Made by a program: the position numbers and the translations under genes. The notes under the pieces were generated by a model that worked only from the letters and a program-made list of their open reading frames with translations, did not search any database and was not told the DNA's origin. From contig NZ_JACONZ010000003.1 in assembly GCF_014287275.1 (NCBI RefSeq), positions 186,001 through 250,000 on the forward strand: a stretch of DNA of 64,000 nt, written 5' to 3'. The stretch is from Anaerofilum hominis (lineage in GTDB: Bacteria > Bacillota > Clostridia > Oscillospirales > Ruminococcaceae). Shown piece after piece: positions 8,492 through 19,947 of this stretch; the first letter of the stretch is position 1; each line of letters begins with the position of its first letter.

Positions 8492-10492
8492 TCAGATGGT
8501 GTGGCCCACCAGCTTGTAATAGGTGCGGGCAGTGAGGGAATAGGTGGCGAAATAGAGCAGCGAAAAGACCAGCGCCGTGCCCGCCGTGCACAGAAAAAAG
8601 AGCACCAGATCGGACAGGCCGAAAGCGGTAAGGATGGTGCGCATCACCGGAAAAGCGAAGGCCGTGTGCAGCAGCGCCACCGCCAGCGGCAGGAAAAACA
8701 CCATCAGGATCTGGCTGCGGATGGTGGAGCGGACCTCTTTCTGGCTCATGCCCACCTGCTGCAGGATCAAAAAGCGGCCCCGGTCCTCAAAGCCCTCGGA
8801 GAGCTGCTTGTAGTAGATGATGAGGGCGGTGGCCATCATGAACAGCGCGCCCAGGAACACCCCTAAAAAGAAGAAGCCCCCGTACAGAGAGTACCAGTAT
8901 TCGCGCACAAGATGGACCGAGTTCATCGAGGTGCCCGGCAGAGGCAGAAGCTTTTCCTGCAGGCTGCCGGAAAAACTGGTCTTTGCCGCATCGTCCCCCT
9001 CAAGGTCGAAAGTGCAGGCGCGGCGCAATTGGTCGCCGGCGTTGCCGCCGTAGAGGTGCGAGAGGGTGAGCACCTCCTCTGCAGTGGGCAGTACGATGTA
9101 GCACTCGCCGGTGTAAGAGCTGAACAGGGCGGCCTTGGTGCGCTCGGCCAGCGGGAAGCTGTCCAGCTCCTCCGCCACATACCAGGTGTCCTGGCCCAGG
9201 GTCACTGTGCCGCTGCCGTAGGGCGTGCCGTCGGTAAAAACCAGGGCCTGGCCCGGCGCCAGGGTGCGGTTTTGCCCGGCCATGCGGTTGTAATCCTCCA
9301 GCGGCAGCACGGTGAGAGACAGCACCGGCGCCGCCGGGCCCAGATCCTGCTGCGGGGACAGCAGGCCGTCCTGTTTTTGGGCCATAAAAGTGGTGTAGCG
9401 GTAGGTGTTGCGGTGGATGGCGGTCACGCCCGCCTCGGCCAGGGTCTCGTCCACCAGCGCGTCCACCTCTTCTTCCGTCAGGCCGCCCTCGGAGGGGCGG
9501 GCCGAGACGGTGACCTCACGCCCAAACTCGCGGTCGAGCATCCCCTCCTGCCCGGCGTAAAGGGACAGGGTGGTGGCGATGGTCAGGATGACCATGGTGG
9601 AGAGGATGCAGATGCTGGCAAGCCCTTTGGCGTTCTGCTTCATGCGGTAGATCAGGCCCGAGACGGCGATGAAAGGCTTGGGGCGGTAATAAAATTTTTT
9701 GTTTTTGCGCAGGGTCTTGAGCAGCGCGATGCTGCCCGCGGTGAAAAGGGCGTAGGTCCCGGCGATGACCAGCATCACGGCCAGGAAAAACAGCAGGATG
9801 GCTGCGGCCGGGCTCTTCACCGTCACTGCGATGGCATAGCCGCCGCCCAGGCAGAGGACCCCCGCGATCGCCGTCGGCCAGGAGGTCCGGGGCTCCCGCT
9901 CGCCCACCTGTCCGCCGTGCAGCAGCTCTACGGGGTTGGCCAGACGCACCTGCCGCAGGTTGGACAGCAGTGTGAACAGAAAGATCACCGCAAAGAGCAC
10001 GGCGGTGACGATCAGTACGGCGGGCGAGAGCTGAAAGGCGATGGAGCTGCCCAGATGCAGCATGCGCAGCAGGATGAGGAACATCACCCGGCTGAACACG
10101 ATGCCCAGCAGCAGGCCGGAGGCGATGGCGAAAAGCGCTGTGAACAGCGTTTCAAACAGCATCATGCGGCCCACGTGGCGCTTTTCCATGCCCAGGATAT
10201 TGTACAGCCCCAGCTCCCGCTTGCGGCGGCGGATAAGAAAGCCGTTGGTGTAAAAGATGAGGATGGCGGAGAAGATGGAGATGATAAACACGCCCTGGAT
10301 CATCACCATCTGCACCCAGGCGGCGCTGGGCAGGCTTTCAAAGCTGGAGTTGACCGAGATCGACAGCACGGTGTAAAAGGTCATCACGCACAGGATGCAG
10401 GTGAGCAGATAAGGGTAATAGGTCTGCCGGTTGTTTTTCAGGTTGGTGAGGGCGAGACGGGGATAAAAGGAGAGATCACGCACGGCGGACAC
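8492..10492 (-). CDS. BceB-like FtsX-type ABC permease
   Basis: A 666-residue permease of the BceB / MacB-FtsX group. The N-terminus reads RLALTNLKNNRQTYYPYLL, typical of BceB proteins, with about ten membrane segments and a large extracellular domain of roughly 200 residues in the second half (about residues 310-520), where peptide antibiotics are sensed in this family. It follows the ATPase gene with a 54-base gap. Known relatives resist bacitracin, lantibiotics or other cell-wall-targeting peptides and pass the signal to a BceS kinase; here both partners are encoded just upstream. Confidence 0.9.
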   Translation of the reverse strand: MSAVRDLSFYPRLALTNLKNNRQTYYPYLLTCILCVMTFYTVLSISVNSSFESLPSAAWVQMVMIQGVFIISIFSAILIFYTNGFLIRRRKRELGLYNILGMEKRHVGRMMLFETLFTALFAIASGLLLGIVFSRVMFLILLRMLHLGSSIAFQLSPAVLIVTAVLFAVIFLFTLLSNLRQVRLANPVELLHGGQVGEREPRTSWPTAIAGVLCLGGGYAIAVTVKSPAAAILLFFLAVMLVIAGTYALFTAGSIALLKTLRKNKKFYYRPKPFIAVSGLIYRMKQNAKGLASICILSTMVILTIATTLSLYAGQEGMLDREFGREVTVSARPSEGGLTEEEVDALVDETLAEAGVTAIHRNTYRYTTFMAQKQDGLLSPQQDLGPAAPVLSLTVLPLEDYNRMAGQNRTLAPGQALVFTDGTPYGSGTVTLGQDTWYVAEELDSFPLAERTKAALFSSYTGECYIVLPTAEEVLTLSHLYGGNAGDQLRRACTFDLEGDDAAKTSFSGSLQEKLLPLPGTSMNSVHLVREYWYSLYGGFFFLGVFLGALFMMATALIIYYKQLSEGFEDRGRFLILQQVGMSQKEVRSTIRSQILMVFFLPLAVALLHTAFAFPVMRTILTAFGLSDLVLFFLCTAGTALVFSLLYFATYSLTARTYYKLVGHTI

Positions 10493-10546
10493 CCCCTTTC
10501 CCGGCGGGGGCGGGGCGCGGAGGGAGAGAAAGAACGGATCCTGTTT

Positions 10547-11311
10547 TCAAGAAAAATCCCCTCCTGTCGCAAGCGCGGTGAGCGTGTCCGAGATGCGCTG
10601 GAACATCGCCTCGTTGGAGGCGCTGCCGCGGTAGAGCTGGTGAAAGACCTCGCCGTCCTTGATGAACAGCACCCGGCCGGCGTGGCTGGCGGCCCGCGTG
10701 CTGTGGGTGACCAGCAGGATGGTCTGGCCGGCGGCGTTGATCTCGTCCAGCAGGCGCAGCAGCTGCCCGCTGGCCTTGGAGTCCAGCGCGCCGGTGGGCT
10801 CGTCGGCCAGCACCAGCTCCGGCTGGGTGATGAGGGCGCGGGCCACGGCGGCCCGCTGCTTTTGCCCGCCCGAGATCTCGTACGGGAACTTGGGCAGGAT
10901 GTCGGTGATGCCCAGCTTCGCCGCGATGGGGTCAAGGCGCTGCTCCATCTCCGGCACCGCCTTGCGGGAGAGCACCAGCGGCAGCAGGATATTGTCCTTC
11001 ACCGAAAAGGTGTCCAGCAGGTTGAAGTCCTGAAACACGAAGCCCAGGTGTTCGCGCCGGAACGCCGAGAGCTGCTTGTCGGGGATGCGCACGATGTTTT
11101 TGCCCCGCAGCAGCACCTCGCCGCTGGTGGGCTTGTCCAGCGCGGCCAGGATGTTCAGCAGCGTGGTCTTGCCCGCGCCCGACTCGCCCATGATGGCCAC
11201 GTATTCGCCCTGCTCCACCGAAAAGCTGACGTCGGCGAGGGCCTGCACCTGTACGCCGCCAAAGCGGGTGGCATAGATCTTTTTGAGATTGCGTACGTCC
11301 AAAAGCGGCAT
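10547..11311 (-). CDS. BceA-like ABC transporter ATPase
   Basis: A 254-residue ATPase starting MPLLDVRNLKKIY; the ATG at 11311 has a GGAGG site eight bases upstream, whereas the open frame runs further back into the repeat region. Walker A is GESGAGKTT, signature ISGGQKQR, Walker B LVLADEPTGALD. It pairs with the downstream permease. The promoter with perfect TATAAT and a BceR-type operator lies just upstream (11367-11441), implying induction by the nearby two-component system. Confidence 0.92.
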   Translation of the reverse strand: MPLLDVRNLKKIYATRFGGVQVQALADVSFSVEQGEYVAIMGESGAGKTTLLNILAALDKPTSGEVLLRGKNIVRIPDKQLSAFRREHLGFVFQDFNLLDTFSVKDNILLPLVLSRKAVPEMEQRLDPIAAKLGITDILPKFPYEISGGQKQRAAVARALITQPELVLADEPTGALDSKASGQLLRLLDEINAAGQTILLVTHSTRAASHAGRVLFIKDGEVFHQLYRGSASNEAMFQRISDTLTALATGGDFS

Positions 11312-11366
11312 GAAAACTGCCTCCTTGTGAAAAATCCGGGTGCGGCGGCCGCGCCCTGTGACACCC

Positions 11367-11395
11367 ATTATAAAAAAAGAGCGGCCCTGAAGCCA
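11367..11395 (-). promoter_or_regulatory. Promoter of the bceAB-like operon
   Basis: On the minus strand TATAAT is at 11372-11367, with a poor -35 (TGGCTT, 11395-11390) 17 bases upstream. A weak -35 with operator upstream is typical of an activated promoter. Confidence 0.65.
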
Positions 11396-11404
11396 TCGTT
11401 CCGG

Positions 11405-11441
11405 CTTACAGTTCCGCCCCTGCCGCTTACAGTTTTGTAAG
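11405..11441 (-). promoter_or_regulatory. BceR-type response-regulator binding site
   Basis: A perfect palindrome CTTACA-N4-TGTAAG at 11426-11441 matches the TNACA-N4-TGTAA motif reported for BceR-like regulators. A second TGTAAG half (11405-11413) repeats 21 bases closer to the promoter, on the same helix face, like the secondary site known from Bacillus bce promoters. Confidence 0.7.
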
Positions 11442-11565
11442 GGAGCGCGTCGAAAAGGCGATCGGTCTTGCAGGATGCAGCGCCGCCGCCCCGCCCGCGC
11501 GATAATAACCCATTTCCCACGGGCCGTTTTGGCAAAAGGCGCGCACAAAGCGCGCGCAGGCGGCA

Positions 11566-11850
11566 GGTCATGCGTGCAGTGGGCAGGGGAGAGCGCGCTT
11601 TCAAAGACTGCCCTTGGCAAACTGCAGCATTGGTCGCCAGGCGGGAAGTCATGCGTGCAGGCGGCAGCGGGAGAGACCTCTTTCCAGGCCGACTTCCGGC
11701 AAACTTGCAGTGTTGGCCGCCGGGCGAGAGGATATGCGCAGACGGCAGGTCATGCGCGCAGACGGCAGAGGGAGAGGCCGCTTTCAAAGTCCGCCCTTGG
11801 CAGCTTGCGCCATCGGCCGCTGAGCGGGAGGTCATGCGCGGGGCTGGGAG
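11566..11850. repeat. Imperfect tandem repeat, about 82-100 bases, 3 copies plus a partial
   Basis: Units start with (G)GTCATGCG at about 11566, 11648, 11748 and 11830. Each contains GGCAG(N)GGGAGAG, then CTTTC, CTTCCGGCAA- or CCTTGGCA-like and GGTCGCC/GGCCGCC blocks. The second unit carries an extra 18-base partial duplicate. The region (11442-11947) holds no supported gene. Function unknown. Confidence 0.7.
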
Positions 11851-11947
11851 CCGGTGCTGTTTCCATCGCCGGCGCCAGTCTGCCGGTGCGGCCGGTTTTT
11901 GTTTTTCGCCGGACCGCTGCGGGGAGCGCGCCGCCGGCGCGGTCAGG

Positions 11948-12943
11948 TCACTCGATCTCCAGCACTGTGCGGGCAAAATCCACCCGGACCGTTGTGCCCT
12001 CGCCGGGGCGGCTCTCGATGGCAAAGCCGTGTCCCAGCTTGGCCAGCACCTCGCGGCAGAGAAACAGCCCCAGACCGCTGGCCAGTTTGTCCCGCCGGCC
12101 GTTTTCGCCGGTGAACCCCCGTTCACCCAGACGGGGCAGGTCCTCGGGGCGGATGCCCACGCCGGTGTCCCGGATCATCAAAGTCGCCTGGCTGCCGGGC
12201 GCAAGAGTGAGGGTCACGCCGCCCTTTTGGGTGTATTTTACGGCGTTGGACAGCAGCTGCCCGATCACGAACACGGCCCACTTTTCGTCCGTGAGGACCT
12301 CCTGCTCCAGACCCTCCACCCGTACCGAAAGCCCCTTGCGGATGAAAGCGGGCGCGTACTGGCGCACCGCCTGCCGGGCCAGATCGTCCAGGCTGCAGCG
12401 CACAAAGTCCAGATCGCCCGAGATGTTTTCCAGCCGCTGGTACTGCAGCACCAATTCCACATACCGCTCCACCGCAAAGAGCTGCTCCTCCAGCGGGCCG
12501 CAGCAGGCCGGCCCGGCGGATGGGATCAGCAGCCGCATGGCGGCCAGCGGGGTTTTGATCTGGTGGGCCCAAAGCGTGTAATAGCGCTGCATCTCGGCGG
12601 CCCGGCGGTCCGCCTGAAAGGCAAGGGCCGCCCGCTGGTCTGCCAGCGCCTGCACCAGGGCGGCGTAGCGCTCTTCCAGTTCATGGGCGGGCGCGGGCAG
12701 CACCGGCGCGCCGGCGTCCAGGGAGGCCAGCTCGTCCGCCAGCGCGCGGCAGCGCCGGCGGTAGGCGGAAAAGTCCCGCAGGGCCAGCAGAAGCAGCACG
12801 GTGCCCCCCACCAGCGCCGCGTAGCCCGCGGGCCCCCAGGGCAGATCATAGAGAAAATAGACAAACGCAAACATCGCCCCGAAAACGCCCAGCGAGAGCA
12901 GGACGGGGGCGCGGTAGCGCAGATAGGAGAAAAGTGGATCCAT
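11948..12943 (-). CDS. BceS-like intramembrane-sensing histidine kinase
   Basis: A 331-residue kinase. Two membrane helices at about residues 12-32 and 38-56 are separated by only a few residues, so there is no outside sensor domain, the hallmark of BceS kinases that listen to a transporter. The phospho-acceptor is His127 in AHQIKTPLAAM, followed by an N box NAVKYTQ and G boxes DTGVGI and GLGLFL. The ATG at 12943 is set by AGGAGG nine bases upstream; the frame is open 21 codons further. It is downstream of its regulator and upstream of the transporter genes. Confidence 0.9.
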   Translation of the reverse strand: MDPLFSYLRYRAPVLLSLGVFGAMFAFVYFLYDLPWGPAGYAALVGGTVLLLLALRDFSAYRRRCRALADELASLDAGAPVLPAPAHELEERYAALVQALADQRAALAFQADRRAAEMQRYYTLWAHQIKTPLAAMRLLIPSAGPACCGPLEEQLFAVERYVELVLQYQRLENISGDLDFVRCSLDDLARQAVRQYAPAFIRKGLSVRVEGLEQEVLTDEKWAVFVIGQLLSNAVKYTQKGGVTLTLAPGSQATLMIRDTGVGIRPEDLPRLGERGFTGENGRRDKLASGLGLFLCREVLAKLGHGFAIESRPGEGTTVRVDFARTVLEIE

Positions 12944-13121
12944 AGCGGCCTCCTCTGGCGGGACGGTGAAGAAAAAGTCGTTTTGGCGCGGCGCGCTGCG
13001 CCGCATGGTGAAAGCGCAGCCCTGCCTGTGAGAACGCCCCCAAAAGCCGGCGGAGACGCCGCAGGGGACGATCTGGGCCCCCGCAGGGCGGCGCCGGTCC
13101 GGAGCCGCTCCCTTTTGCTTT

Positions 13122-13814
13122 TCACTGCCCCTGGGCGTCCCCGTCAGAGATCAGGTATCCCATCCCTTTTTTGGTGGTGATAAAGTCGGTCAGCCCCACC
13201 TCGTCCAGTTTTTTGCGCAGGCGCGTCACATTGACGGTGAGGGTGTTGTCGTCCACATAGCAGTCGCTCTCCCACAGCCGCTGCATCAGCGCGTCGCGGC
13301 TCACGGTGTGGCCCTTGTTTTCCAGCAGGGTCTGCAAAATGCGGAACTCGTTTTTGGTCAGCTCCTGCCGGCGGCCCTCATAGGTGAGGGTGGCGTCCCC
13401 CAGGTTGAGCACCGCGCCGCGGTGGGCCAGCAGCGCCTGAGAGCCGCCGAAAGAATAAGCGCGGCGCAGCAGCGCCGCGATCTTGGCCAGCGCCACGGCC
13501 GGGTCGAAAGGCTTGGCGATAAAGTCGTCCGCCCCCTCGCTGAGGGCCATGATCTGGTTCAGGTTGTCGCTGGCGGAGGACAAAAAGACGATCGGCACCT
13601 TGGAGATGCGGCGCAGTTCGCGGCACCAGTGATAGCCGTCGTAATAGGGCAGCGTGATGTCCATCAGCACCAGTTGGGGCGCAGCAGCGGCAAACTCTTC
13701 GGTGACGCGGGCAAAATCACGGACCACCGCCGTCTCATATCCCCAGCGGGCCAGATGTCCGGCCAGCACCGAGGCGATCGCCGGGTCGTCCTCTACGATA
13801 AAGATCTTATACAA
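13122..13814 (-). CDS. BceR-like OmpR-family response regulator
   Basis: A 230-residue regulator: receiver domain with acidic pair at residues 9-10, phospho-Asp52 in LVLMDITLPYYDG and conserved Lys in DDFIAKPFDP, then an OmpR-type winged helix with ENKGHTVSRDALMQRLW and a C-terminal TTKKGMGYLI hairpin. It is the first gene of the kinase pair, with a 178-base gap before the kinase. Its probable target is the palindrome at 11426-11441 before the transporter genes. Confidence 0.92.
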   Translation of the reverse strand: MYKIFIVEDDPAIASVLAGHLARWGYETAVVRDFARVTEEFAAAAPQLVLMDITLPYYDGYHWCRELRRISKVPIVFLSSASDNLNQIMALSEGADDFIAKPFDPAVALAKIAALLRRAYSFGGSQALLAHRGAVLNLGDATLTYEGRRQELTKNEFRILQTLLENKGHTVSRDALMQRLWESDCYVDDNTLTVNVTRLRKKLDEVGLTDFITTKKGMGYLISDGDAQGQ

Positions 13815-13961
13815 GGCAGGCTCCTTTTTTACGAGTGGGAGTTCAGGGGGACGGCGCGAAAAACGCGGGCCCCCGGCGGCCGCGCCGCGGTACAGGGCGT
13901 TTCCGGCCGCGGCGGGGGGCCTCTGGGCCGGGCTGCCCAGGGCGCGGCAGCCGGCCGGGAT

Positions 13962-14594
13962 CTAGGTCATCATCCTGCAGAGCGCCGCCGTGACCTGTTC
14001 CAGGATGGCCACGCCCGCCAGCGGGTCGCCGGGCACTTCCAGCGAGTGGTCGGCCCCCTCAAACAGCAGCAGCCGGTCGCCCAGCGCGGCCCGCATCCGC
14101 GCGCGGTCGGACGCGGTCACAAAGGGGTCGGCTGTGCCGGCGGCGGCAAGGCGCTGCCCGCCGGGCTGGGCAAGATAGGGCAGGGCGGCCGGCAGCGGTG
14201 TGAAATAAAAATTTTTTGCCTCGAGCGCGGGCCGCCGGGCCGTCAGCTCGCCCGCCACCAGGGTGCCGAAGCTTTTGCTGACAAAAAACACGCTGCGGAA
14301 CGCCCGCCCCGCCAAAGCGCTGTCCAGCTGCGCCGCAGCCGCGGCCAGGGCCGGGCCGAACGCGTCCCGCACCGCGCGGGCAAGGTCGGCCCTGTCCCGG
14401 GGCAGGGGGCCGTACTCCACCGCCAGCACCTCAAAGCCCGCGGCCAGCGCGGCCTTGCGGGCATAGTGCAGCAGCGGCTTGTCCGGCCCGTAGCCGAAAC
14501 CGGGCAGCAGCACGGCCAGCCCCCGGCACGGGGCAGCCGCAGCCTGCGGCGCGGCGCGCCGGCAGACGGAACTTTCTCCAGTGCAATATCGCAT
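13962..14594 (-). CDS. Alpha/beta-hydrolase-like protein
   Basis: A 210-residue protein with an opening LAVLLPGFGYGPDKPLL strand-loop, a probable nucleophile Ser in VSKSFGT and a terminal His in GADHSLEVPG, which together fit a small alpha/beta hydrolase (dienelactone hydrolase/ KANL3-like). It is very Ala/Arg-rich because of high GC. No signal peptide or clear partner is seen; it stands alone between the Bce regulator and YccF. Substrate unknown. The start codon is not firmly fixed. Confidence 0.65.
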   Translation of the reverse strand: MRYCTGESSVCRRAAPQAAAAPCRGLAVLLPGFGYGPDKPLLHYARKAALAAGFEVLAVEYGPLPRDRADLARAVRDAFGPALAAAAAQLDSALAGRAFRSVFFVSKSFGTLVAGELTARRPALEAKNFYFTPLPAALPYLAQPGGQRLAAAGTADPFVTASDRARMRAALGDRLLLFEGADHSLEVPGDPLAGVAILEQVTAALCRMMT

Positions 14595-15001
14595 CTCTCT
14601 GCGCCTCCCCCGCCCGGTCCTGCGCCGGCCGCCGTATGCGCCGCTGGGGCCGCTGCAGCTGCCGCGCTTTTCTCAAAATAGTCTGCGGCCGGTCCGCCTT
14701 TGTGAGGACAGGGACGCTGGGCGCGGACCGGCATAAGCGACCGTTAAAAGCGGCCGCAGGGCAGAGACCGGGCGTCCCGCCCCTCGAAAGCCGTCCATCC
14801 TCCGCGTATCAGCGCGGGAGAGGGGCGCTCGCAGCAGCGGCCTCCCGACCGCTTTGGGGTCATTATACCACACGCAGGTCTATTTTAGGAGGGGGGCGCT
14901 GCGGAGCGCGGCGAAAAATGGGACCCCGCGGGGCGGGCGCCGCGCGGCAGGACGCGGGAGGGAGCGCGGCCGCGCTGAAAAGACGCGCGCAGGGCCCGGC
15001 C
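14595..15001. other. Intergenic stretch, possible minus-strand promoter
   Basis: No gene supported. On the minus strand TGGTATAAT (14870-14862) is an extended -10 that could serve the hydrolase gene at 14594, but no good -35 and a long leader make this weak. The rest is very GC-rich without notable structure. Confidence 0.35.
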
Positions 15002-15382
15002 TCAGGTCAGGACGCGCACCTGGGTCAGCACGCTGGCGCCGAAGGGCATCAGCGCGAGTTTGGCCAGCTTGAAGCACTGCAGGCCGAAAGGGATCCCCAC
15101 GATGGTGATGCAGAACACCAGGCCCAGAGCGGCGTCGGCCAGCGCCATGGGGATGCCGCTGAAGATCAGCCAGAGGATGTTGGCGAGCAGCGAGACCGCG
15201 CCGCCGCCGTAGGCGACCTCTTTGCCGAAAGGCCAGAACGCCAGCCCGGCGAACTTGAAGCACTGCACCCCAATGGGGATGCCCACGATGGTCAGGCACC
15301 AGAGCGCCCCTGCGATGACCCAGCCCAGCCCCACGGCCCAGCCGCCCAGCAAAAACCAAAGCAAATTGCCCAAAAGTCCCAT
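15002..15382 (-). CDS. YccF-domain membrane protein
   Basis: A 126-residue protein with two copies of the YccF motif (CLTIVGIPIGVQCFKFA and CITIVGIPFGLQCFKLA), each next to hydrophobic helices, about four membrane segments in all. The start at ATG 15382 has GGAGG a few bases upstream; the open frame continues upstream but without family similarity. YccF proteins are small inner-membrane proteins of unknown function, some proposed as chloride or stress-related. It stands alone. Confidence 0.88.
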   Translation of the reverse strand: MGLLGNLLWFLLGGWAVGLGWVIAGALWCLTIVGIPIGVQCFKFAGLAFWPFGKEVAYGGGAVSLLANILWLIFSGIPMALADAALGLVFCITIVGIPFGLQCFKLAKLALMPFGASVLTQVRVLT

Positions 15383-15555
15383 CAAAAAACCTCCTGAAAG
15401 CCGCGGCGTTTTTTGCCGCGATGAAAAATGAAAAAACCAGCCTGAAACTGCACTGGGAATGACGATCCCGCGCTTTTTCTTTTGTATAATACGAGGCAGA
15501 GCGGGCGCAGGCGACAAAAAACTTCGTTTGTCAAATAACGAACAAAGTTTTTTGT

Positions 15556-15584
15556 TTGACTGCTCCTTTTTTGTGTGATATCAT
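15556..15584 (+). promoter_or_regulatory. Promoter of the ATP synthase operon
   Basis: TTGACT at 15556-15561 and TATCAT at 15579-15584 with an ideal 17-base spacer. It lies 109 bases before atpI. Just upstream, 15514-15554 is an AT-rich inverted repeat (ACAAAAAACTT / AAGTTTTTTGT). Confidence 0.7.
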
Positions 15585-15692
15585 CAAATCCAAAGTTTTC
15601 TTTTTCGCAATTTGCCCGCGTCGCCCGGCTTGAGGGCGCAAAGGCGCGGGCATACTGAAAACAGTCCAAAAGCCGGAGAGGGGGCGCAGGGG

Positions 15693-16104
15693 ATGAGAGT
15701 ACAGCCGGCGGTCAAAAAGGAGACGCTGCATATCGCAGCGGGCACCGGCCTGATGACGGCGGTGATGCTGCTGGTCTTTCTGCTGCTGGGGCGCCTGACG
15801 CTGCCGGTGGTGCTGGGGGCGCTGCTGGGCGCCTGTTTTGCGGTGCTCAACTTTTTTTTGCTGGGCCTCACCGTCCAGGGCGCGCTCAGGTCCGGCGATG
15901 AGAGCCGCAGCAAGATGAAGATGCAGCTGTCCTATACGCTGCGCATGCTGCTCACGCTGGCGGTGCTTCTGGTGGGGTTCTCGGTCCCCTGGTTCTACTG
16001 GCTGTCCACTGTTCTGCCGCTGCTTTTCCCGCGGCTGACCATCTTTGCCATGCAGCTGCTGGGCCTCTACGAGCCGGAGCGGCCGGAAAGGGGGGATGGG
16101 CCGG

Positions 16105-16115
<11 letters not shown>
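15693..16115 (+). CDS. atpI: ATP synthase subunit I (AtpI-like)
   Basis: A 140-residue protein with four hydrophobic helices, heading the ATP synthase gene cluster; length, topology and position match the AtpI / ATP synthase I family, which helps assemble the c-ring and may carry ions. Start ATG 15693 follows a GGGGCGCAGGGG stretch; the upstream 27 codons are unlikely to be coding. Its 3' end overlaps the start of atpB. Confidence 0.8.
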
Positions 16116-17179
<1,064 letters not shown>

Positions 17180-17206
17180 ACCGGATCGCAGAGAGGGGAC
17201 ACCGTC

Positions 17207-17713
17207 GTGGAAAATTTTCAGTCGCTGGTGAGCCTGGCGCCCTGGACCATGATCTTTACCATCTGCAACCTGTTCATCCTGACCGCGGGGGTGAAGCACT
17301 TCCTTTTCGACCGGGTGACGGCCGTGCTGGATGCGCGTCAGGCCGAGGTGGACGGGATCTACGGCGACGCCGAGCAGGCAAAGAGCGAGGCGCAGGCCAT
17401 GCGCGAAGAGTATGAACAGCGCCTGGCCGGCGCGGAGGAAAAGGCGGGCGAGATCGTCAGGACAGCCAGCGCCGCGGCCCAGCGCCGCGGCGAGGAGATC
17501 GTGCGGGACGCAAAGGACAGCGCCGAGGCGCTGCGCCGCCGCACCGAAGAGGAGCTGCGCCGTGAAAAGCGCCGGGCGGAAAACGAGATCAAGAACGAGG
17601 TCTCCGGCATCGCGCTGGAGATCGCCGGCCGGGTGGTGGAAAAGGAGATCGACCCCGCCCGCCACGAAAAGCTGATCGAAGAGTTCATCTCCGGCCTGGG
17701 TGACGCGTCGTGA
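17207..17713 (+). CDS. atpF: ATP synthase F0 subunit b
   Basis: A 168-residue peripheral-stalk protein: one membrane helix near residues 10-30, then a long charged coiled coil rich in Glu, Arg and Ala. It starts with GTG at 17207 behind GAGAGGGGAC. Its stop overlaps the atpH start (GTGA), implying translational coupling. Confidence 0.92.
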   Translation: MENFQSLVSLAPWTMIFTICNLFILTAGVKHFLFDRVTAVLDARQAEVDGIYGDAEQAKSEAQAMREEYEQRLAGAEEKAGEIVRTASAAAQRRGEEIVRDAKDSAEALRRRTEEELRREKRRAENEIKNEVSGIALEIAGRVVEKEIDPARHEKLIEEFISGLGDAS

Positions 17714-18246
17714 CCGGGCCCGCAGCGCACTATGGGGACGCCCTGTTCGAGCTGGCGGGGGCCGAGGGCTGCGATGAGCGCCTCCTGGAAGAGCTGGACG
17801 CCGCGGCGGGACTGCTGCGGGAAAACCCGGAATATCTGCGCGTCCTGGACGCGCCCACCCTGCGCAGGGAAGAGCGCTGCGCCCTGGTGGACGAGGCTTT
17901 CGGCGGCCGGGTACACCCGTACCTGCTGAACACCCTCAAGCTGATGACGGAGCGCGGGCTGGCCCGGGGCTTTTTTGACGCCGCGGCGCAGTACCGCAGG
18001 CGCTACAACGGGGCCCACGGCATTTTGGAGGCGCGGGCCGTCACCGCCGTGCCGCTGAGCGAGGCGCTGCAAAAGCGCCTGACCGAGGCGCTGGCGCAGG
18101 CGACCGGCAAACAGATCCGCCTGAGCTGCGCCGTGGACAGCGCGCTGCTGGGCGGCGTGCGGCTGGAGCTGGAGGGCAGGGAGCTGGACGGCACCGTGCG
18201 CCGCCGGCTGGACGCGCTGCGCAGATCGCTGCTGCGCGCAAACTGA
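17710..18246 (+). CDS. atpH: ATP synthase F1 subunit delta
   Basis: A 178-residue soluble protein of the OSCP/delta family, linking the peripheral stalk to the alpha subunits. The family end reads LLGGVRLELEGRELDGTVRRRL. Start is GTG 17710, overlapping the atpF stop by four bases. A 115-base GC-rich gap separates it from atpA. Confidence 0.92.
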   Translation: MTGPAAHYGDALFELAGAEGCDERLLEELDAAAGLLRENPEYLRVLDAPTLRREERCALVDEAFGGRVHPYLLNTLKLMTERGLARGFFDAAAQYRRRYNGAHGILEARAVTAVPLSEALQKRLTEALAQATGKQIRLSCAVDSALLGGVRLELEGRELDGTVRRRLDALRRSLLRAN

Positions 18247-18361
18247 ACGGAAAAACCGGGCGCGGGGCAGCCTCTTTCTGCAAATGCGCTTTTTTGAGAG
18301 AGACGGGCGCGCCGCGCCGGAGGGAGAGCCCGCGGCCCGCGGGGAAAGGATGGCCATATAG

Positions 18362-19879
<1,518 letters not shown>

Positions 19880-19947
19880 CGTCCCCCGGGGGACGGCTTC
19901 AGCGGCAAAAGCTGACGAGACAAGACGGATGAAAGGGGGCGAGGCCC

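Noticed and set aside
8912..11440. An 842-codon open frame on the plus strand across the Bce transporter
   Set aside because: Antisense to bceA/bceB-like genes, Gly/Gln/His-rich, no ribosome site or domain.
11468..13180. A 570-codon plus-strand frame over the tandem repeats and kinase
   Set aside because: Runs antisense to the kinase and through the repeats; the repeat unit lengths (82, 100, 82) are not all multiples of three.
15514..15554. Terminator or riboswitch before atpI
   Set aside because: The AT-rich inverted repeat lies upstream of the promoter at 15556, so it is not in the atp leader.
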